A DNA stretch of 64,000 nucleotides from Rallus limicola (taxonomy: Eukaryota; Chordata; Aves; Gruiformes; Rallidae): contig JAKCOZ010000008.1 of the NCBI GenBank assembly GCA_022605955.1, positions 22,569,083-22,633,082 of the forward strand. Direction: 5' to 3'. Position 1 is the stretch's first letter; every line of letters starts with the position of its first letter. A program made the translations under genes and the position numbers. The notes beneath the pieces were generated by a model, which worked only from the letters and a program-made list of their open reading frames with translations, was not told the DNA's origin and ran no database searches. This document shows, piece by piece, positions 11,085 through 23,023 of the stretch.

Positions 11085-14051
11085 CTATTGGGTCTTTTGC
11101 TACTACAGGTCTTGATGGCAAGCTTGGCTCTCCAAGTCCAACTTCATTTTCGGCACTGACGCGGAACTGATATTCATGACCAGGGATAAGATTAGTAACC
11201 TTCTTGCGTCGCTCTGGGATTGGAGTCTTAGTAACAGGAACCCATCTTAGTGATCGTTTCTCTTTCTTCTCTAAAATATATCCTGTAATTGATTTTCCAC
11301 CATCATATTCTGGTGGATTCCAAACTACAGTCATCTCTTCTTTGCTAACTCTTGTGACATCTGGAGGGTCGGGGCGTCCAGGTCTATCATATTTTGTTTT
11401 TGCAATAATTGGATGTGTTTCTGTTGGTGGACCAGTGCCCATTTTATTCTCTGCACGAACTCTGAATATATATTCATTACCTTCAATGAGACGTGTTACA
11501 TTTGCATAATTTGTTAAGACAGAGGAAGAGTATGTAGACCAAACCATACGCTTGCTTTCACATTTTTCCAGGATGTAGTTCTGTATTTCACAACCACCAT
11601 CATCTTCTGGAGGGTCCCAAGTAACAGTACATCTGTCACTTGAAATGTCAGTAACTTTCAGGTTTCTTACAGGACCTGGTTTATCCAAGACAATAACGGT
11701 AGCATATGCTACAAAACTACCAGCTGTGTTAGTTGCAGTAATCACATATTTCCCACCATCACTCCGCCTTGATTTTGTGAGAACAAACTTAGATGTATCA
11801 GCAGTTGTTTCAATACTGACTCTTGGAGATCTGGTGAGATCTGTGGCATCTTTGTCTTTTGTCCATACAACTTCAGGCTGTGGTTTTCCTCTGACTCCAG
11901 CCTCAATTCTAATTGTGTCACCTGCTTTCACAGTTAGCACTCCACTTAACTTCAAGTCTAGCACTGGTTTCTGCAAATCTTCCTTCACAACTACTTCATC
12001 TGTTTTTACCCAGTCACTTTCACCCGCCTCATTCTTGGTTTGAACTCTAAATTGGTAAATCTTATTTTCAATACATTTATCTACCATGTAGTGTGTTTCC
12101 TTAATGCTGCCTTTGTGAACCCTTTCCCATTCATCTGAATCTTTCAGTTTTCTCTCAACATGATAACTTAAATTGGGACTTCCACCATCATAATCTGGCC
12201 TTCTCCATTTCAGATATACAAATGTCTTTCCTTTCTCTGCAATGTGAAGATTTTCAGGCTCTCCAGGCTTGTCAATAGGATTGATTGCAAGGATGGGAGT
12301 CTTGGTCTCAATACAAGGACCTGGACCTATTTTGTTTTCTGCACAAACTCTGAAGAAGTATTCACGGTTCTCTATAAGATTTGCCTTTACTAATCGTTTA
12401 GTGATATCGGAGGAGACAATTGACCACCCCCTCTGATTTGGCTGACGGTATTCTACTATGTAATTTGTAATTTCAGAGCCACCATTATCCACTGGACTCT
12501 CCCAAGAAATCATACAAGAATCTTTTGTGACGTAGCTTACTTTCAGGTTCTGACATGGTCCAGGTCTGTCAAGTACATTAACAACAGCAAAAGCTTGAGC
12601 GTGTCCACAGCTGTTCTTAGCTGTTATTATGTATTTGCCATGATCAGATCTTTTGGCTTCTTTCACTTGCAGTTCAACATTAGGTAGATCATGGACTATT
12701 TCAACATTTTTTTCTTGGACTAGCACTTTGCCATCTTTAGACCATGTTATGTCAGGATCTGGTCTGCCTTTTACTTTACCAGTAATACGGATTGTTTGGC
12801 CTACTCGGACAGTAATTAAATCTCGACAGGTCACATCTAGGCTTATTTCTGGAGGAGAAAGAATATCCTTTGCAAGTACGGTTTCTGCAAGTTCTCTTGG
12901 TTCTCCCTCTCCCACAATGTTGACAGCTTTGATTCGGAATTTATATTCATTTCCTTCTATTAACCCAGGTACTCTGAAAGCACACTGCCTAATGAGTTCA
13001 TCCTTATTAATCCTATTCCACTGCGTAGTTCCTGTTTTTTGACATTCCACAATGTATCCCAGAATTGGGCTCCCACCATCTTTGAGGGGCTTTGTCCACA
13101 CAAGATCAGCTGTTTCTTTAGTTTTGTCTTTTAATTTTGGATTTATAGGTGGTCCAGGAGGAGTGATAGGACGTGACGCTTTTATTGGATCAGAGCTTGG
13201 AGAAGGTTTGCTTAAGCCCACCATATTTTCTGCAAAAACTCTGAATTCATATGTGTTGCCTTCAAAAAGACCAGTGACTCTGTATTTCATATCAAGTATT
13301 GGTGTCTTATTGACACGCACCCATTTACCAGATGCTTCCCGACGTTCGAGTATATAACCAGTTATTGGAGTTCCACCATCAGACTTTGGTAGGGTCCAAG
13401 ATACTGTTGCAGCATTTTCTGTGATGTCATAAACAGTTGGTTTACCAGGTGGAGATGGTGGATCAAACATATGTTTAGCAACTGTTGGTTCTGAATCAAG
13501 GGGCGCACCAATGCCCATCTTATTTTCTGCCCGAACACGGAAAATATATTCACAGCCTTTCTGCAGTCGTGGAATCTTAATTTTTGTGTGACTTGTTCCA
13601 GAGCTAACAACTCCCCAAGTTTCTTTCTTTGATTGACGCTTCTCAACAATATAATTTATTATAGGACTCCCACCATCATCTTTAGGAGGGCGCCATGAAA
13701 TAACCATATGTTCTGGTGTTACTTCAAGAATATTAATAGGACCAGTTGGTGGCCCAGGAACATCCAAAACTGTAAGATGTAGAGCGACAGTTTTGCTGCC
13801 AGCTGCATTAGAAACTGTGAGTAGGTATTCTCCTGTATCTTTTCTTATACAGTCTTTGATGGTGAGTACAGTTGAATAATTGTCAGTCTCAATCTTGTGT
13901 CTGCCATCAGTTTTAATTTCAACGCCATCAGTAACCCATTTTGCAGTGGGAACTGGCACACCTCTCATAATTGCAGGAAGCCTCACTGTGGTGCCAGCTT
14001 TAACAACAAGACCTTCAATTAATTTCACATCTAATTCCACAGATGGAGGTA
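11085..14051 (-). CDS. TTN: W92: ten-domain exon, D-zone repeats 5 and 6
   Basis: 2967 bp, 989 codons without an intron. Domains in order: Ig (VPPSVELDV), Fn3 (VPGPPTGPI), Fn3 (PPSPPGKP), Fn3 (PPGPPINPK), Ig (PPEISLDV), Fn3 (RPGPCQNLK), Fn3 (DKPGEPENL), Ig (KPVLDLKL), Fn3 (DKPGPVRNL), Fn3 (RPGRPDPPD). It covers the second half of repeat 5 and all of repeat 6 except its last Fn3. All other D-zone domains here have their own exon or are split. Confidence 0.96.
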
Positions 14052-14147
14052 CTGAAATTAGAGAAGAATAGAAATTATCTTTTCAGGGGAAATGCTCACA
14101 GAAAAAGAGAAAGAATCAGTAAAGCAACTTGAAAAACTAAAAATTAC

Positions 14148-14441
14148 CTAGTTTTTCCTGACACTCTATTGGTATAGTTGTATCTGGAAGGCTAAGACCA
14201 ACAATATTCTGAGCTTTCACACGGAATTTGTATACTTTTCCTTTTTGTAGACCTGTAACAACACAGTCTAGCATAGGGACTGTCTGGAACTTTGTCCACT
14301 CATCTGCACCATCTTCTTGATATTCCACCAAATACCCAGTTATCTCAGCACCACCATCACGATCTGGTCGATTCCAAACAAGGGAAACTTCAGTCTTGTC
14401 AACATCTACATGATGCAGATTCTTTGGTGGTCCTGGCGGAT
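14148..14441 (-). CDS. TTN: W91: Fn3 domain, D-zone repeat 5
   Basis: 98 codons, DPPGPPKNLHHVDVDKTEVS to CQEKLG. Core RPDRDGGAEITGYLVEYQED; strand F YKFRVKAQNIVGLSLP. Confidence 0.95.
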
Positions 14442-14588
14442 CTTTTAAAATACAAAACCAAAATGGTTACTTTGATGCCCAATCTATGGTAGCAGCATAC
14501 CACCTTCACAATAGTACCAACAAGATAATCTCAAAAATTTCCAAGAACAATATAAATAAAACAAATCATATACATGAAAAACACTTAC

Positions 14589-14888
14589 GTAGTGGATCCA
14601 TAGCTTTAATAGGCTTGAGTGTTTCCACATATGGACCTCTACCAAACTGATTCTCAGCTGCAACTCGGAAGAGATACTGAGTGCCTTCTATCAGATATTT
14701 AGCCATGTGACTGCGTTTCTTGGAGGATGATGAAATGGCTACCCACTGTGCAGAAGCTACATCTTTTCTTTCCACCACATAGTTGGTAATGACAGAGCCT
14801 CCATCATCTTCTGGTTCCATCCAAGTGATATAGCAAGAATCGCTTCTAACTTCACTGATTTGCAGATTTCTGGGTGGACCAGGTTTAT
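14589..14888 (-). CDS. TTN: W90: Fn3 domain, D-zone repeat 5
   Basis: 100 codons, DKPGPPRNLQISEVRSDSCY to AMDPLR. Core PEDDGGSVITNYVVERKDVA; strand F YLFRVAAENQFGRGP. Confidence 0.95.
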
Positions 14889-15115
14889 CTAATAGTGATA
14901 AAAATTGGATCTGTTATTCATTTGATAGACAAAGCATTTTTAAAATAACTTAGTAAATTTCAAAGGAAATGAATATATTTAATGTAATTTTTAGTCCTTT
15001 TTCTGTGTATTTCTTATAACTTGGTTTATTTATATTTTCCTGACATTCCTATATTTCTTAACTTTTAATTATAGAATAAAAACATGCAGTATAAAGGGAG
15101 TATCATAAACATTAC

Positions 15116-15397
15116 CTAAGACAACAACTTTTACTGAAACAGTCTTCGAACCAGCTGGATTTTCAACTGTCAGGGAGTAAATTCCACCATCTTCATGGAC
15201 AGTGTTACGAATTTCAAGCTTACTGCCAACTCCTGTAACTTCAATATCAGCTTTGGGTGACACCTCATGATCTTCTTTCTTCCAAGTAACTTTTGGGAAT
15301 GGAACACCTTTAATAACAGCACTAAGTCTCAGGGTATCGCCAGCTTTTACATGCTGTTCTCGGGCCATATTAGCATCAAGTATCAGCTCAGGAGGTT
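15116..15397 (-). CDS. TTN: W89: Ig domain, first of D-zone repeat 5
   Basis: 94 codons, EPPELILDANMAREQHVKAG to VVVLG. Core Trp in KVTWKKED; EDGGIYSLTVENPAG near the end. Confidence 0.95.
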
Positions 15398-15477
15398 CTG
15401 GAATCAAAATGGTATGTTTTTAGAAAACTAGGGATAATAAAAAATCTTAGTTAAGCATCTGATTTTATTAAACTCAC

Positions 15478-15786
15478 CAAGTCTGTCCTTTACTTCTACT
15501 GGATCAGGAACATAGGCTGGTTCAGATTCACCTGCTGCATTGACTGCCTTGACCCTGAACTTATAGGTTAAACCCTCAGTGAGGCCAGTGACTTTATATC
15601 TTGTTTCAGGGCAAGAATCTGCTGTAAGATTGGCTTTTTTCCATTCTTCATCTCCAACTTTCTGATACTCAACAAGGTAGCCAATTATCTTGCCATTACC
15701 ATCATGGCGTGGGGGTTGCCAACATAAATCAACTGAATTTTTAGTTTTATCTACTGCTTCTGGATTAACAGGTGGACTGGGTTTTG
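15478..15786 (-). CDS. TTN: W88: Fn3 domain, last of D-zone repeat 4
   Basis: 103 codons, AKPSPPVNPEAVDKTKNSVD to VKDRLG. The usual DGGS turn reads DGNGK here. Strand F YKFRVKAVNAAGESEP. Confidence 0.95.
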
Positions 15787-15807
15787 CTGTTTAAAAAAAA
15801 AAAAAAG

Positions 15808-15821
15808 ACACACACACACAC
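15808..15821. repeat. Short (AC)n run
   Basis: Seven AC units next to a long A run in the intron between W87 and W88. Confidence 0.8.
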
Positions 15822-15910
15822 GGGAAAAAAAGGAAAATGTTAAAATAATTTTCCAACTGAAATGGAGAGTGCATAAAAATTTCAATGAGGAATGGATCTT
15901 AATACTTTAC

Positions 15911-16213
15911 CAATTGGATCTCTAGCGAAAACTGGCTTTGATGGTGGACTAGGTTCACCAACACCAATTTCATTTTCTGCTGAAACACGGAATTCATATT
16001 CACAGCCTTCAAGGAGGTCAGGTACTTTGAACTCAGTACTGGGGAAAATTGGGTCTTTGGTAACTCTGACCCATCTTGTAGCCATTGTTTCCTTCTTTTC
16101 TACAATATAGTTTGTTATTGGTTTGCCTCCATCATACGGTTTCTTCCAAACCACTACTGCAGAGTCTTTGGTAACATTCTTAATGATTGGTTGCTCAGGT
16201 GCATCAGGAACAC
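15911..16213 (-). CDS. TTN: W87: Fn3 domain, D-zone repeat 4
   Basis: 101 codons, GVPDAPEQPIIKNVTKDSAV to ARDPIG. One residue is missing before the DGG turn (KKPYDGGKP). Strand F YEFRVSAENEIGVGEPS. Confidence 0.95.
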
Positions 16214-16302
16214 CTGGGAAGGGGAGGTAGAAAGAGTTTATGAGCTCCATAAATAGAGTAAAGATTACAATATCAAAGTTAGATAACAAATAAATAACAT
16301 AC

Positions 16303-16602
16303 GGAAACGGTCCTTGGCTTTCATCTCATCAGAGATGAGAGGATCACTTATGCCATAAAGATTTTCAGCATAAATTCGAATTTGATATTCTCTTCCTTCA
16401 AGCAATTTAGGAATTTTGCATGTTGTCTTTACTGTGGCAGATGTAACTGGCATCCACAGGTCTCTGTGTGCATCCTTCTTCTCAATAATGTAATTTGTAA
16501 TTTCACTGCCTCCATCATCTAATGGAGGTTTCCAGGAAACTACCATATAGTCTTTATGAACTTCATCAAATATAACTGGGCCTACTGGAGGTGATGGGCG
16601 AT
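16303..16602 (-). CDS. TTN: W86: Fn3 domain, D-zone repeat 4
   Basis: 100 codons, DRPSPPVGPVIFDEVHKDYM to KAKDRF, donor TTTCC|gtatgt. Core [20 protein letters not shown]. Confidence 0.95.
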
Positions 16603-17057
16603 CTGTTTAAGAAAAAATAAAGCATACCTATATATGAACCTCGCATAATGACATAGATTAAACAGTGTTAATGCAATAAATATGTTATGAAAGTAGAAAC
16701 TTGCTATCAAAGTCTTAATAAGGAATCAAGACCTCAACACTATTCCTCTTTAATGTGTGTTTAACTCACTGGATTTGATTCCTTAATCTTTATAAGATAT
16801 TTGCTGATTAGACATTTTCTAAAGCACTGACATTTTTAAAATGCATGTAAAGACATTAAATTATTCATGCTGAATAAACTAAGCCACAGTTAACTATGTT
16901 CTCAAATTAATAAATAGTATTTAACTATAAATATGAATGCAGTAAATAAAATAATTGTAACAAAGAACAGATTTTAGTATATATATTTATTGTATATAAT
17001 TCAATTAATTCTAATAACTAATAAAAATCAAAGATAATACTCTTTAAGAAAACCTAC

Positions 17058-17339
17058 CAACAACATTAACTTGACAAAATCCTTTTCTTGATCCTGTGCT
17101 GTTCTCTACAGTAACACAATATTTGCCTGAGTCTTCACGGACAGATTTTAGTATTCCCAAGCAAAGAGTTGTAGGAGTTGTCTTGATCTTTGTACGGTCG
17201 TTTTCTTTCACAACAACATCATCCTTTGTCCAAGTAACCTTTGGTGCAGGCTTGCCTGAGTAACGTCCAGTCAGGCTAAAAGCTTCACCAACCCGCACAA
17301 TAAGCTTGTCTCTAAAGTCAAGGTCAAGCGTTGGAGGAG
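17058..17339 (-). CDS. TTN: W85: Ig domain, D-zone repeat 4
   Basis: 94 codons, APPTLDLDFRDKLIVRVGEA to VNVVG. Core Trp in KVTWTKDD; DSGKYCVTVENSTG with a Cys in strand F. Confidence 0.95.
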
Positions 17340-17455
17340 CTGAAAGATGATATTAAAAAACACAATGCCCACAAATGTCAACAATATTAATAACAAAAAT
17401 TAAGGAATGAGTAAATATAATCACTGTTTTCAAAATATGATAAAAAATTACATAC

Positions 17456-17758
17456 CGATTTCATCCTTGCATGTGATTGGTTTTGTGCAAAATGATGGCT
17501 TGCCTTGCCCCACAATATTGCAAGCACTCACACGGTATTCATAGGTGTCACCCTCTTTCAAGCCTTCTACAGTGTATTTTCTGTCAAGCATTTTCTCCTT
17601 TGTAACTTTGTGGAATTTCTCTTTTCCAATGAGACGGCTCTCTAGAACATACATGGTGATATCTGAACCTCCATTATATTTTGGAGGATTCCAAGTTAAT
17701 GTGACAGAGTTCTTGGTAACTGCTTTTACTTCCAGGTCTTCGGGACGGTCAGGAACAG
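17456..17758 (-). CDS. TTN: W84: Fn3 domain, D-zone repeat 4
   Basis: 101 codons, AVPDRPEDLEVKAVTKNSVT to CKDEIG. Core PPKYNGGSDITMYVLESRLI; strand F YEYRVSACNIVGQGKPS. Confidence 0.95.
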
Positions 17759-17848
17759 CTATGAATAAACACAAAAAAATATGGTAAATGCATTTTTTTT
17801 TCATATTTCTCTCATATGACAGTAATCCAAACATGAAAAAATACTTAC

Positions 17849-18151
17849 TTATTGGATCTCTAATGACAATCTCTTTTGTTGTCTCTGTGAATGGACCCAT
17901 GCCAATTATATTCTCAGCTGCAATTCGGAAAAAGTAGGCTTTCCCTTCAGTGAGTCCCTGAACAGTAGCATTCTGTCTTGTAACTGTGTAGCTTACTGGA
18001 GTCCAAGCTCTATGGTCAGATTCACGTTTTTCAATTATATAGTTGGTAATAGGAGATCCGCCATCATCTTCTGGAGTAAACCATGTCAATTTACAAGAGT
18101 CATTGGTTAGGTTCTCAGTAAGGAATGGCATTCCAACTGGGCCTGGAACAT
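17849..18151 (-). CDS. TTN: W83: Fn3 domain, D-zone repeat 4
   Basis: 101 codons, DVPGPVGMPFLTENLTNDSC to IRDPIS. Core [20 protein letters not shown]; strand F YFFRIAAENIIGMGP. Confidence 0.95.
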
Positions 18152-18242
18152 CTGAAAGCAAAGAAGAAATGGGAATATTTAAGTACATATGCTAAATGTT
18201 ATGAAATGTAACTTGTTCACAAGGACTGAAGTTGCTATTTAC

Positions 18243-18524
18243 CTAGCACATCGACAATAATAGTCTTCTTCCGCTCACCACCTTCATTTTTAGCAAGAAG
18301 AGTGTAGGTACCCTGATGACTCCTTTTGCAATTCTTGATGACCAAGGAAGAACTAATAGCTGTTTCTTCAATTTTGGCTTCTTCTGGTAAAGCTCGGTCA
18401 TCCCTGCTCCAAGTCACTGTTGGAGGTGGTTTTCCTGAGACATATGCTATAATCCGAATTACTCCTCCAGCATGAACAACAATTCTGTCCCTGACACTGG
18501 CATCCAAATTAATATCAGGAGCCA
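18243..18524 (-). CDS. TTN: W82: Ig domain, first of D-zone repeat 4
   Basis: 94 codons, VAPDINLDASVRDRIVVHAG to VDVLG. Core Trp in TVTWSRDD; HQGTYTLLAKNEGG. Confidence 0.95.
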
Positions 18525-18616
18525 CTGTGGGAGGTGAACAAAAAAAATAGAATTAATATTTTTTTTTCTCACTTCGACTTAAATGTACTAAAAATGTAAA
18601 TGTAAGTGATAAATAC

Positions 18617-18767
18617 CAATTCTGTCCTTCATTTCAATTATGTCTGTAACTTCTCCTGGTTCTCCAATGCCAGCAGCATTCACCGCTCTAACTCTAAATT
18701 TGTAAAAACATCCTTCTTTTAAACCTGCTACAACGAACTTGGTTCCTCTAATTTCTTTATCTTTTAC
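18617..18767 (-). CDS. TTN: W81: 3' half of a split Fn3 domain, D-zone repeat 3
   Basis: 151 bp starting in phase 0 at VKDKEIRGTKFVVAGLKEG and ending MKDRIG. Completes the Fn3 begun in W80. Confidence 0.93.
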
Positions 18768-19703
18768 CTGGAAAAAAATATTATAGCATCAGCTAACACA
18801 AAAGTATCATCAATTTCTTTGTGATGTTTGAAACAAATCTTAAAACAGATATTGTTTCAGATTTACAAATACAGGACAGTCTTAAGAATACATGGATCTA
18901 GCTTACTTAGAATTCTTCATAAGTTTTATAAAGAAATACAGAACATGGACATAGAAGCCATTCTGAAGATTCACCTTTTTGATAATTCTGGCAAGAATGT
19001 AAGAGCAATTACACTATTCTGTGATCTTAGAAGCATTACATGTGTTACTGGACAAATAAACTCTTAGAAGTAAGACTGGCCAAAAAAAAAACCAACCCAA
19101 AACCCAAGCTTTACTTTTTTAAAATCCCAATATGAAGCCTGTTTACCTGGAAACAGAGTGGGAAATTTAGGTATTGCTTAAAATGCACCCAAATGCTTAC
19201 GGATATAAAAAAAATAGCCAACGTATGCATCAGTTAAATTTTCAGGAATACATTACTACAACAAAATATTCAGTAATGCCTTAGTGAAAAAAATAAAATA
19301 AGTAATTTGAAACTGTAGGAAAATGTAGGGATATCGAAGCTGCAAATGATGTAGCACAGTCTGATACCAGTGCCACTTTCTTTTCTGCCAGTTGTAACTT
19401 GGTCTTGTCTGCAATTCAATTATTAAAAATAATTTCTTACATCTTTAAAAAGAAAAATTAAAAAATTAAAAATTCTAAGTTTAGGAAACTGCAGTTAATT
19501 TTATGCTGTGGAGGACCACTTACTGACTTTTACATTTAGTCTTATACTTTAAACCTATGAAGGTAATTATGGTGCAAAATTCTGAACTTTTAGAAAACAG
19601 CTTGCATAGTGAAAATCTGTAAAATGTTCCATTTCTGGAGGGATTTCTTTTGATAGACACATCAACAGGAGAAAGGCAGATTCTGTAATAGTTTTCCACC
19701 TAC
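18768..19703 (-). other. Phase-0 intron between W80 and W81
   Basis: 936 bp inside an Fn3 domain, in the loop after the strand-C' Trp. A/T-rich; no further exon or element seen. Confidence 0.75.
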
Positions 19704-19852
19704 CCTTTCCCATTCTTCCTTTCCTTCTTCCTTATACTCAACAATATAGCCGGTGACCCTAGAACCACCATCTTTTAGTGGTGGAGTCCATTCCAAGTCT
19801 ACAGAAGACTTTGTCCAATCAGTAACTTTTGGAATAGGAGGACCAGGTGGGG
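19704..19852 (-). CDS. TTN: W80: 5' half of a split Fn3 domain, D-zone repeat 3
   Basis: 149 bp, APPGPPIPKVTDWTKSSVDL to EEWER, ending on a codon boundary. With W81 it gives exactly 300 bp. Confidence 0.93.
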
Positions 19853-19935
19853 CTGAAAAATATCATCATGCCATTATGTTCCATGTTGTCATATGAACAT
19901 TTTCAAATTCAAAAATAGGAATGTAAAATATTTAC

Positions 19936-20250
19936 CAATAGGATCTCTTGCAATTGCTGGATCAGATGGCATGCTTGGTGGACCAACACCAGCTGCATTA
20001 ATAGCTGAAACACGGAACTGATATTCAGAGCCTTCAATTAGACCTGTAACTTTGTATGAAACCCCCAGTGTCATAGGTTTGATAGGATCACGATTAACCC
20101 TGGTCCATCTCTTTCCAGTAGTCTCTTTGCGCTCCAACCAGTAGCCAGTAATAGGAGAGCCACCATCATGTTCTGGTTCTTCCCAGTTTACAGTCATTGA
20201 GTCACGTGTTATACTGCTAACTGTTGGCTTATCACAAGGCCCAGGAACAG
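19936..20250 (-). CDS. TTN: W79: Fn3 domain, D-zone repeat 3
   Basis: 105 codons, AVPGPCDKPTVSSITRDSMT to ARDPIG. Slightly long loop (PIKPMTLGVSYKV) before strand E. Core [20 protein letters not shown]. Confidence 0.95.
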
Positions 20251-20928
20251 CTGGAGGGAAAATCCACACATAGCTTGTAAAAAAAACCCAAAACACTAAA
20301 GGAATAGCTAGATTAGAAAACAGAGCTATGCACTCACATGCTAACATAGTGGCATTCAGTAGTTACCTATCTGCATGAGATTGCTTCCCTCATTCTTCTT
20401 CCCACCCCTATTCAGGTAGATATACCTCTTTAAAACATAAAATACCTATCCTTCAAATAAAAATTATCAAAAATGAGTTTTTCTTGCCTTCCTCGGGCAC
20501 TATTTAATTTCAGTGTCCAGCATAACCTTGGATGTGTTAAGAATGATTTTTCTCTTTCCAGCCTAAGATTTCTTCTACATCAGAGCTATTCTGTCTGAAC
20601 TGAATGCAGGAAATCGACTCTGATCTATAAGTTCAATAATGTCTCAAATACAGTAGAATGACCTGAATCTTATGAGAGAAACACTTATTTGTATATTTAA
20701 ACCTTAAAAAGCTTTGAGATAATATTTTAGTATATAAGGAGAGAGAAAAATAGTTTTAGGTATGACACATGCTTTTAAGAACTCACTGCTAGTTCTAAAC
20801 CTCTTCAAGGTATTCTAGAAAATATAATTACATGGAGAAAGAAAATTAATAGTGGTATTTAACAAATGCTGTACAAATAGCAGTGTATGAAAACAACTGA
20901 CATAATCTGAAAGCATATTCCTACTTAC
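20251..20928 (-). other. Intron between W78 and W79
   Basis: 678 bp, A/T-rich, no recognisable feature besides splice signals. Confidence 0.75.
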
Positions 20929-21228
20929 TAAAAAGATTTCGTGCTGTTTCTGGTTCACTATCCAAAGGTTCTCCAATACCATATTTATTTTGTGCCATAA
21001 TGCGGAACACATACTCATGGCCTTCCATCAACTTGGGAACAGTGAATAAGCATTCCTTAGGCTCATTAGTAACGGGTACCCATGTCCTCCTATTTGCTTC
21101 TTTTTTCTCTATAACATAGTTTGTAATCTTAGAACCACCATCATCTAATGGAGGAAGCCATGATATCGTCATTTTATCAGCCAAAATGGATTCAAATTTA
21201 ATAGGTCCGACTGGAGGTCCAGGACGAC
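20929..21228 (-). CDS. TTN: W78: Fn3 domain, D-zone repeat 3
   Basis: 100 codons, GRPGPPVGPIKFESILADKM to ARNLFS. Core PLDDGGSKITNYVIEKKEAN; strand F YVFRIMAQNKYGIGEP. Confidence 0.95.
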
Positions 21229-21332
21229 CTAAAAGATACATTTTTATAAAGAATTAATTCAAATCCTATTAAAATAAAGTATGACATGAATGCTATAAAT
21301 TTATGCAATGCATAAGAGTTCTTGATATCTAC

Positions 21333-21629
21333 CCAAAACATTCAGTCTCATCTCCTTTGAAGCAGTTCCCAGATTATTTACAGCTGTTATAGTATATAAG
21401 CCCGTATCACTTCTGCGAGACTGTTGAATCAATAAAGTGCAAGTATCATCAGCAACAATCTTGTTGACATGTTGATCATACAACACTGGTGTTTTGTCAT
21501 CTGGCTTCTTTGGAGAAGCTTTTAGCCATGTTAATGTGGGGAAGGGTACACCCTTTATCTTGGCCACAATGTTAACATCTGTCCCTTCTTCAACCTCCAT
21601 AAATTCTTTCAGTTCAATAGATGGTGGGC
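21333..21629 (-). CDS. TTN: W77: Ig domain, D-zone repeat 3
   Basis: 99 codons, GPPSIELKEFMEVEEGTDVN to LNVLG. Longer C-D loop (KASPKKPDDKTPVLYDQ) than its neighbours; core Trp in TLTWLKA. Confidence 0.95.
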
Positions 21630-21722
21630 CTACAATGAAATGTTGAAACAAAAATAAGCATACAGAAATCCTTCATAGTTTTAAAATGAAATTTGTATAT
21701 ACCAGTATCAGTTAGTACTTAC

Positions 21723-22040
21723 ATGTCTGGTCTTTGACAACAAGTGGGCCAACTGTGGCTGAAGGTCTACTAGGACCTGCTATATTCACAGCTTTGACTC
21801 TGAATTCATATTCTCCACCTTCTACAAGATCCTCAACAGTAAACTTTGTTTCCTCCACATCACGTCTGTTACATTGCTTCCAAGTCTCTTTCACTTCTCC
21901 AGTACGATCCCAGCGGAGACATTCAACGTTATAATGTGTAACAGGAGCTCCACCATCATTCTTTGGTGGTTTCCATGTCAAGCTCACTGTGTTCTTGGTT
22001 ACAAGACCAATCTTCAGTTTAATAGGTGGATCAGGAGGAT
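21723..22040 (-). CDS. TTN: W76: Fn3 domain, D-zone repeat 3
   Basis: 106 codons, DPPDPPIKLKIGLVTKNTVS to VKDQTC. Extended C'-E loop (RWDRTGEVKETWKQC). Strand F YEFRVKAVNIAGPSRPS. Confidence 0.95.
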
Positions 22041-22127
22041 CTTCACAAATAAAACAGAAATGTAAATAAATCCACTGTACAATCCAATCTGGTTTTAAAG
22101 AATTTTATTTACTTTGATTTCACTTAC

Positions 22128-22427
22128 GGATTGGATCCCTGGCTGTGGTTCGTTGGATGGTTTCTACAGGAGGACCAACACCAAAACGGTTTTCTGCACG
22201 TACCCGGAAGAAATACTCTTGCCCAGATATGAGATCGGGTACAACAAAAGAAGTACTTCCACAGTTTGCATTGACTTTAGTCCAGGCTTTCCCATCAATA
22301 GTTCTTTTCTCTATAACATAGCCTCTGATTCTATCTCCACCATCATCATCTGGCATCTTCCATGAAAGTTTGCAACTACCTCTTGTGATATCACTTACTT
22401 TTAGGTCTTTTGGTGGACCTGGGACAT
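22128..22427 (-). CDS. TTN: W75: Fn3 domain, D-zone repeat 3
   Basis: 100 codons, DVPGPPKDLKVSDITRGSCK to ARDPIR. Core PDDDGGDRIRGYVIEKRTID; strand F YFFRVRAENRFGVGPP. Confidence 0.95.
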
Positions 22428-22527
22428 CTGTTAAGGTAAAAGCACAACAGAAACAATTTTACATAAGTATGTAGAAAAATAAGACTAAAAGCTACTATTT
22501 GAATACTTCAATATATGTAAGCCTTAC

Positions 22528-22657
22528 CAAGCACATTGACTCTGACATGAACAGTTTTTTGCCCTGCTTTGTTCTTTGCTGTAATACTGTATCTTCCAGA
22601 GTGACTTCTGTTGCACTCTGGGATAACAATTGTTGAACGTGTATCAGTTGCTTCCAC
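22528..22657 (-). CDS. TTN: W74: 3' part of an Ig domain split over three exons, D-zone repeat 3
   Basis: 130 bp starting in phase 0 at VEATDTRSTIVIPECNRSH and ending VNVLG. Carries strands E-G, including SGRYSITAKNKAG. Confidence 0.94.
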
Positions 22658-22746
22658 CTGTGTGTTACAGAAAGAAAGAGAATAGATCAACTTCATGTTT
22701 GCAAAAAATGCGGCAATACTGAAGTTACAAAATGTGTTTGCTTTAC

Positions 22747-22779
22747 CTGAGCTTCTTCAGGTACATTATGACCTCCCTC
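22747..22779 (-). CDS. TTN: W73: 33-nt microexon inside an Ig domain
   Basis: Eleven codons, EGGHNVPEEAQ, phase 0 at both ends, with clean sites gtttacag|GAG and CAG|gtaaag. The matching stretch of human titin, as I remember it, reads similarly (DGVHDIPEDAQ), which supports this as coding. It falls in the C-D region of the Ig fold; skipping it would keep the frame. Confidence 0.88.
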
Positions 22780-22874
22780 CTGTAAACAAAGGAAAAGAAT
22801 GTAAATATAAAACAGGGTGGGCTTAAGGGTCTAGCAAGACATGTAGAAAAAAAAAATCTCTTTCTTTTACTAAC

Positions 22875-23023
22875 CTTTGCTGTTGTCTTGGCTTTTCCTT
22901 CAAACTCCCAAAATGTTTTTGGAACTGGACGACCCTTGATAACTGCTGGGATTTTAATTGTTGTGCCAGCACGGCAAGAGAGGAAATCCTGTGCTCCAAT
23001 GTCAAGGAAGATTTCTGGTTCCT
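22875..23023 (-). CDS. TTN: W72: 5' part of an Ig domain split over three exons, first of D-zone repeat 3
   Basis: 149 bp, EEPEIFLDIGAQDFLSCRAG to KAKTTAK, ending in phase 0. Core Trp in KTFWEFEG. W72+W73+W74 total 312 bp, one Ig. Confidence 0.93.

Noticed and set aside
13362..13649. 95-codon minus-strand frame inside W92
   Set aside because: It is a frame-shifted shadow of the Ig/Fn3 coding sequence, whose proper frame is open throughout.
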